From: an uncultured Clostridia bacterium
Lineage (GTDB): Bacteria > Bacillota > Clostridia > Christensenellales > UBA1242
Direction of reading: 5' to 3'
Length of the DNA stretch: 18,115 bases
Assembly: GCA_934778125.1 (NCBI GenBank)
Contig: CAKVOF010000025.1
Coordinates: 1-18,115 of the forward strand
Part shown: piece after piece, positions 12,862 to 18,115 of the stretch
Numbering within the stretch: position 1 is the stretch's first letter
Layout of the letters: every line of letters begins with the position of its first letter
The notes under the pieces: generated by a model
Databases searched by the model: none
What the model was told of the DNA's origin: nothing
The model's input: only the letters and a program-made list of their open reading frames with translations
Position numbers and translations under genes: made by a program

Positions 12862-13807
12862 TTGCTATTTCACCTTCAATAATTGCATTTCCATTTAAGA
12901 AGTCTTTAATAAATAAAACCTTCCCATTCTCTGCTTGAATTTTATCAATTGAAACAAAACCTTCACCGCACTTAATAATTAAACCTTGCTTTGATTTTGC
13001 CACAACTACTTCACCAATCACACATTCTTTTTTATCTTTGATTCTAATATCATCTTTTTCAATCATATGAGCGTTATAGACTTTAAATCTCTTGCCTTTT
13101 AGCATAAAAAATGCAACTGGTGATGGGTTATAACCATTTATAAAATTCTTAACCTCAAAAGCGGATTTGGTAAAATCTATTTGAGCATTCTCAGGCTTTA
13201 ACATTTTTGTGAATGTTGCTTGAGATTCATCTTGAGAAGTGAATTCAGCTTTTCCGCATTGAATTAAGTCTAAAGCTTCAATAATACAAGATGCACCTAA
13301 AACAGATAACCTTTCAGCTAGTTCTCCCGCGGTTTCATTTGGCAAAACCTTTAATTCTCTTTCAAGCATCACTTTTCCATCATCAATTCCAACATCACTT
13401 TTAAGAATCGATATTCCAGAAGTGCTTTCTCCATTAATAATGGTATATTGGATAGGTGCCGCACCTCTGTGTTTAGGAAGCAAGCTTCCGTGAATATTTA
13501 TAACACCATTTGGTGTTAAATCAAGCAACTCTTTGCTTAAAATTTGACCATAAGCACATGTTACCATAACATCAGCGTTTAACGCTTTTAATGGTTCAAC
13601 ACCTTCCAATCTTATTTTTTGAAATTGATAAATTGGTATATTGTGTTCAATAGCGTATTTTTTTACAGCACAAGGAACAATTTTTCCACCCCTTCCTATT
13701 GGTTTATCAGGCTGACAAACAACTGCTATAACTTCATTGTTTGAGTTATACAAAGCATCTAAACTGTTTATTGCAAACTCAGGCGTTCCTAAAAATATAA
13801 TTTTCAT
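12854..13807 (-). CDS. fmt: Methionyl-tRNA formyltransferase
   Basis: Fmt formylates initiator Met-tRNA using 10-formyltetrahydrofolate. The 317 residues begin with the Rossmann motif MKIIFLGTPEFA. The catalytic triad is complete: Asn104 and His106 in INIHGSLLPKHRGAAP (103-118) and Asp142 in VGIDDG. The C-terminal OB-like domain (about 205-317) binds tRNA. The ATG overlaps the def stop codon as ATGA, and AAAGGA in the def 3' end lies eight bases upstream. def and fmt supply opposite ends of the formyl cycle and are adjacent in most bacteria. No unusual feature is seen. Confidence 0.98.
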   Translation of the reverse strand: MKIIFLGTPEFAINSLDALYNSNNEVIAVVCQPDKPIGRGGKIVPCAVKKYAIEHNIPIYQFQKIRLEGVEPLKALNADVMVTCAYGQILSKELLDLTPNGVINIHGSLLPKHRGAAPIQYTIINGESTSGISILKSDVGIDDGKVMLERELKVLPNETAGELAERLSVLGASCIIEALDLIQCGKAEFTSQDESQATFTKMLKPENAQIDFTKSAFEVKNFINGYNPSPVAFFMLKGKRFKVYNAHMIEKDDIRIKDKKECVIGEVVVAKSKQGLIIKCGEGFVSIDKIQAENGKVLFIKDFLNGNAIIEGEIANE

Positions 13808-14274
13808 TTATTTTTCCTTTTATTAGGTTTATACTCTTCTAACATTTTATCAATAAATAGTATTCCATCTAGATGATCGTTTTCGTGGCATATAATTCTG
13901 GCTAACCAGCCTGATACTGTGTAAGTGAAACTATCTCCATCGCGAGTTTGCGCTTTAATAGTTACCTTTGTTGGTCTTTCAACATAACCATTAATTCCCT
14001 TAACCGACAAACACCCCTCAACCTCAATTGATGAGCCTTCTTGTGACACAATCTCCGGATTAACAAATTCCATCTTAACACCATTCGATTCAACAACAAA
14101 AACCTTTCTAAGCACACCAACTTGAGGGCCTGCTATTCCAACACCACGATTTTTTACCATAGTATCATACATATCATCAAGTAGAACAGCTAAATTATCA
14201 TCAAACTTTTCAACTAATTTACTTTTTTTCCTAATCAATTCATTATCTGAAAAAACAATATTTCTTAATGCCAT
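13804..14274 (-). CDS. def: Peptide deformylase
   Basis: Def removes the formyl group from nascent protein N-termini with a divalent metal. The 156 residues contain motif 1 GVGIAGPQVG (44-53), motif 2 EGCLSV (86-91; metal ligand Cys88) and motif 3 HENDHLDG (130-137; ligands His130 and His134, catalytic Glu131). Motif 1 has Gly in place of the second Ala of the usual AAPQ. The ATG has AGGAG eight to nine bases upstream. It is the first gene of the packed def-fmt-rsmB-rlmN-MBL-rsgA-rpe series. The 50 bases before it (14275-14324) are AT-rich and could hold a weak promoter, but no clear one is seen, so read-through from priA is likely. Confidence 0.98.
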   Translation of the reverse strand: MALRNIVFSDNELIRKKSKLVEKFDDNLAVLLDDMYDTMVKNRGVGIAGPQVGVLRKVFVVESNGVKMEFVNPEIVSQEGSSIEVEGCLSVKGINGYVERPTKVTIKAQTRDGDSFTYTVSGWLARIICHENDHLDGILFIDKMLEEYKPNKRKNK

Positions 14275-14324
14275 ACTTTTCTCCTATACATACTTTAGCA
14301 TAAATTATATTATATTAAAAACAA

Positions 14325-16520
14325 TTAACTCAAACTTTGTGGATTTTGTTCAATAAAAATTGAAACATTCTTCTTATTTTCTCCAACAATTTCGTTTATA
14401 TTTTTTTCTAATAAAGAATTACTATCAACAATTCTTGTAACGATTTGATATCTAAATTTTGTTTTGATTCTTCCAACAGGCGATCGCATTGCTTCTAAAA
14501 AAATAAATTTTTCCTTGTTTTTTATTCTTAAATCTTTTAATTTCAAAAATATTTCGTGAGTTTTTCCTTTTGCTAAGTCATCATTTTCACTGGTTATTAA
14601 TATTCTTATGATTTTACTAAAAGGAGGGAATTTAGTTACTTTTCGTAAATTGATTTCTTTTTCATAAAACTTTTTATAGTTATATGATGAAACTAAGTTA
14701 TAAACATAGTTTTTAGGGAAATATGTTTGAAGAATAACAGATCCCTCAACATCACTCCTGCCTGCCCTTCCTGAAACTTGCGTAATTAATTGAAATGTTC
14801 TTTCACTAGCCTTATAATCATTAAAAAACAAACTTAAATCCGCTTCTAAGATTCCAACAAGCGAGACATTTGGAAAATCGTGACCTTTCGCAACCATTTG
14901 TGTTCCAACCAAAATTGCAGGCTTTGATTTTGAAAATTCGTTTAAAATTTTTGAATGCGAGTTTTTTGTTTTAGTTGTGTCGTTATCCATTCTAAATATC
15001 GGCACATCTGGAAATATTTCTTTAAGTTCACTAACAACCCTTTCTGTTCCAACGCCACCAAGTTTAATGTTTTCACTACCACAATTTGGACATCTAGTTA
15101 AAACCCTATACCTTTTCCCGCAATAATGACATTTCATTTCATTATCGAACTTATGATAAACTAATGAAACATCACAATCTTCACACTTGGGTATATAGCC
15201 ACAATCTCTACACATTAAAAACGAAGAAAATCCTCGCCTATTAATAAACAAAATTGCTTGATTATTGTTAGAAACAACTTCTTTTAATTTATCTATAAGA
15301 ACTGCAGAAAAGGGTGTTTTATTCCCCATTCTGAATTCTGAACACATATCAACGATATTGATCGGTGGCATATCTCTATTATTTACTCTTTTAGTTAATT
15401 CAAGCAGTTTATATTCACCAGTTTTGGCTTTATAAAAGCTTTCTATATTAGGTGTTGCACTACCAAGAACTAGCGAACAATTATTGTACTTTGCTCTAAA
15501 CTGTGCAACATCACTCGTGAAATATCTTGGGTTTGAGTCACTCACATATGAAGAATCATGTTCTTCATCAATAATAATTACCCCTAAATTTTTTAAGGGC
15601 GAAAAAATAGCGCTTCTTGCTCCAACAACAATTTTTGCATCACCCTCATAAATTCTTTTCCATTCATCAAACTTTTCACCAGCGCTAAGCCCACTATGAA
15701 TAACTGCAATATCGTTTCCAAATCTAGCTGTAAAGAGCCCAACAACTTGTGGCGTTAAAGATATTTCAGGAACAAGCATTATTGCTGTTTTGCCCTCGTT
15801 TAAAACTTTATTTATAACATTCATATAAACTTCTGTTTTTCCGCTTCCTGTTACGCCATACAATAAATATAAGTCTGGCTTATCACATATTGAATCAACC
15901 GCATATTGCTGTTCACTTGTTAATGTTATTGATTTATTCACAACTTCAAGTGTGTTTGTTGGTGCTCTATTAACTTTTACTTCATCTATAATCAGAACAC
16001 CTTGCTCTATCATTTTATTTACCGTGGAATTAGAATATTTTGATGCAAGCTGTGTGTAGTCTCCCACCCCATTTTCTCTAAGGTAATTTATGATAAATTG
16101 CGGATTTTTACTGTTTGCGCGAAGTTTTAAAATATAGTTATTAACAACATTTTCATCAGCCAATCTTAATGTTTTTTTTACCAATGATCTAACTTTACCA
16201 TTTCTTATTTCACTAGGGATGATTAACCTAAAACAATCAACATATCTAAGATAGTATTTCTCTTTCATAAAACGTATAAGTTGCATCAACTCGTTATTTA
16301 TTAGAGGTTTCTCATCTAAAACACTAATTATTTGCTTTAATTTTGAACTATCAAATGAAGACTTTTCCTTTATGCTTAATAAATACCCTTCAATACTTCT
16401 ATTCCCAAAAGGAACAAGTAACCTATGCCCAATTTCAACGCATAGATCATCCGGAATTATATATTCAAATACTTTATCGACTTCACTATTTAAAACATCA
16501 ACTATAACTTCAGCTATCAT
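14325..16520 (-). CDS. priA: Primosomal protein N' (replication restart helicase PriA)
   Basis: PriA reloads the replicative helicase at collapsed forks. The 731 residues contain the N-terminal 3'-DNA-binding domain (about 1-105), a winged-helix region, and a helicase core with Walker A GVTGSGKT (222-229), DEEH (318-321), GSATP (353-357), the zinc-binding module with eight cysteines (437, 440, 446, 449, 464, 467, 477, 480), GTQMVAKGHDFP (539-550) and QVSGRAGR (581-588). All motifs are intact and the length is typical. The ATG at 16520 has AGGA seven bases upstream. It lies between rpoZ (89-base gap with two hairpins) and def (50-base gap). In B. subtilis coaBC separates rpoZ and priA; it is absent here. 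Confidence 0.98.
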   Translation of the reverse strand: MIAEVIVDVLNSEVDKVFEYIIPDDLCVEIGHRLLVPFGNRSIEGYLLSIKEKSSFDSSKLKQIISVLDEKPLINNELMQLIRFMKEKYYLRYVDCFRLIIPSEIRNGKVRSLVKKTLRLADENVVNNYILKLRANSKNPQFIINYLRENGVGDYTQLASKYSNSTVNKMIEQGVLIIDEVKVNRAPTNTLEVVNKSITLTSEQQYAVDSICDKPDLYLLYGVTGSGKTEVYMNVINKVLNEGKTAIMLVPEISLTPQVVGLFTARFGNDIAVIHSGLSAGEKFDEWKRIYEGDAKIVVGARSAIFSPLKNLGVIIIDEEHDSSYVSDSNPRYFTSDVAQFRAKYNNCSLVLGSATPNIESFYKAKTGEYKLLELTKRVNNRDMPPINIVDMCSEFRMGNKTPFSAVLIDKLKEVVSNNNQAILFINRRGFSSFLMCRDCGYIPKCEDCDVSLVYHKFDNEMKCHYCGKRYRVLTRCPNCGSENIKLGGVGTERVVSELKEIFPDVPIFRMDNDTTKTKNSHSKILNEFSKSKPAILVGTQMVAKGHDFPNVSLVGILEADLSLFFNDYKASERTFQLITQVSGRAGRSDVEGSVILQTYFPKNYVYNLVSSYNYKKFYEKEINLRKVTKFPPFSKIIRILITSENDDLAKGKTHEIFLKLKDLRIKNKEKFIFLEAMRSPVGRIKTKFRYQIVTRIVDSNSLLEKNINEIVGENKKNVSIFIEQNPQSLS

Positions 16521-16534
16521 ACCAATCCTAAAAC

Positions 16535-16574
16535 AAAAATACCATAGCAGAAAAATTTTGCATATGGTATTTTT
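16535..16574. terminator. Hairpin between rpoZ and priA, possible attenuator
   Basis: Twelve-base arms AAAAATACCATA (16535-16546) and TATGGTATTTTT (16563-16574) around a 16-base loop in which GCA and TGC can extend pairing. On the minus strand the second arm ends TTTTTGTTTT, terminator-like, only about 15 bases before the priA start. It could terminate rpoZ transcripts or attenuate priA; the choice is inference. Confidence 0.6.
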
Positions 16575-16591
16575 TAATTTTCTTCACAACG

Positions 16592-16617
16592 CAAAACAAA
16601 GGTTAAAAATTAACCTT
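16592..16617 (-). terminator. Probable terminator at the rpoZ stop
   Basis: Arms AAGGTTAA (16599-16606) and TTAACCTT (16610-16617) around three bases, followed on the minus strand by TGTTTTG. The hairpin includes the rpoZ stop codon (16610-16612). The U-tract is short and interrupted, so termination may be partial. Confidence 0.5.
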
Positions 16618-16795
16618 GAATAATTTTTCCTTCATTTATTTCATCAATTGCTCTAGAAGTTTCAGATTCTTTTACTCTTTCTTCTTCTGATAAAACTGTT
16701 TGCAAAAATCTAGCACGTTTTCCTGCCATAACAGCTAAAACATATGGATTTCCGACTTTTTTAACCAAATCATCAATTGGTGGTTCTAACATCAT
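16610..16795 (-). CDS. rpoZ: RNA polymerase omega subunit
   Basis: Omega assists RNA polymerase assembly by clamping the beta' C-terminus. The 61 residues carry the family core PPIDDLVKKV (5-14) followed by NPYVLAVMAGKRARFLQ (16-32), the K-R-A-R segment being its signature, and end shortly after a charged helix (about 38-58), making it a compact version. AGGAG lies nine bases before the first of two consecutive ATG codons, so Met1 at 16795 is preferred over Met2. In most Firmicutes rpoZ follows gmk and precedes coaBC-priA. Here neither gmk nor coaBC is adjacent; ligA is upstream and priA downstream. Confidence 0.93.
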   Translation of the reverse strand: MMLEPPIDDLVKKVGNPYVLAVMAGKRARFLQTVLSEEERVKESETSRAIDEINEGKIIQG

Positions 16796-16880
16796 AATTT
16801 TATTCTCCTATAAACAAAATAAGTTAATATAACAATAGTTGCAATTATTTTACTATATTAATAATCAAAATTCAATCGTT

Positions 16881-18115
<1,235 letters not shown>

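Overview
The window is AT-rich, reads cleanly in the standard bacterial code with TGA as stop, and carries strong Shine-Dalgarno (SD) sequences and consensus sigma-A promoters. It looks like a chromosomal housekeeping segment of a low-GC Bacillota (Firmicutes) bacterium, most likely an uncultured member of Clostridia. The main evidence is gene order: priA-def-fmt-rsmB-rlmN-(metallo-beta-lactamase gene)-rsgA-rpe, then rpmB divergent from an asp23/fakA pair. This is a reduced version of the Bacillus subtilis priA-def-fmt-rsmB-rlmN-prpC-prkC-rsgA-rpe-thiN-spoVM-rpmB-yloU-yloV block. A 26-codon reading frame in the spoVM slot resembles the sporulation peptide SpoVM, so the organism is probably an endospore former or descends from one.

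Layout from left to right. 1-436: the start of a site-2-protease-like membrane metalloprotease (minus strand, cut by the window edge). 671-3424: a minus-strand group made of a promoter, a membrane-anchored protein of unknown function, HflX with a JAMM-like N-terminal domain, and a 69-residue Cys/Gly-rich protein, closed by a strong terminator. 3482-4720: an RpiB/LacAB-family isomerase and a lipoprotein, minus strand. 4771-5319: a plus-strand gene of unknown function with a near-consensus promoter and a terminator. 5343-5489: tRNA-Asn(GTT) with its own perfect promoter and terminator. 5526-7736: asp23 and fakA, minus strand. 7807-8107: rpmB, plus strand. 8106-8186: the spoVM-like gene. 8275-14274: a tightly packed operon def-fmt-rsmB-rlmN-MBL-rsgA-rpe, with overlaps or gaps of at most 8 nt. 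14325-16520: priA. 16610-16795: rpoZ. 16881-18115: the 3' part of ligA.

The core operon is concerned with making and maturing the translation machinery: fMet-tRNA formylation and N-terminal deformylation (fmt, def), 16S rRNA m5C methylation (rsmB), 23S rRNA and tRNA m2A methylation (rlmN), 30S maturation (rsgA), ribosomal protein L28 (rpmB), and the ribosome-splitting GTPase HflX nearby. PriA, LigA and omega add replication restart, DNA joining and transcription. FakA and an Asp23 protein link to exogenous fatty acid activation and the cell envelope.

No insertion sequence, prophage, CRISPR array or other accessory system is visible. The points most worth a second look are the spoVM-like microgene, the Cys/Gly-rich repeat protein, the RpiB-like enzyme lacking the usual ring-opening histidine, the JAMM-like signature in HflX, and an MBL hydrolase in the slot that B. 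subtilis uses for PrpC/PrkC.
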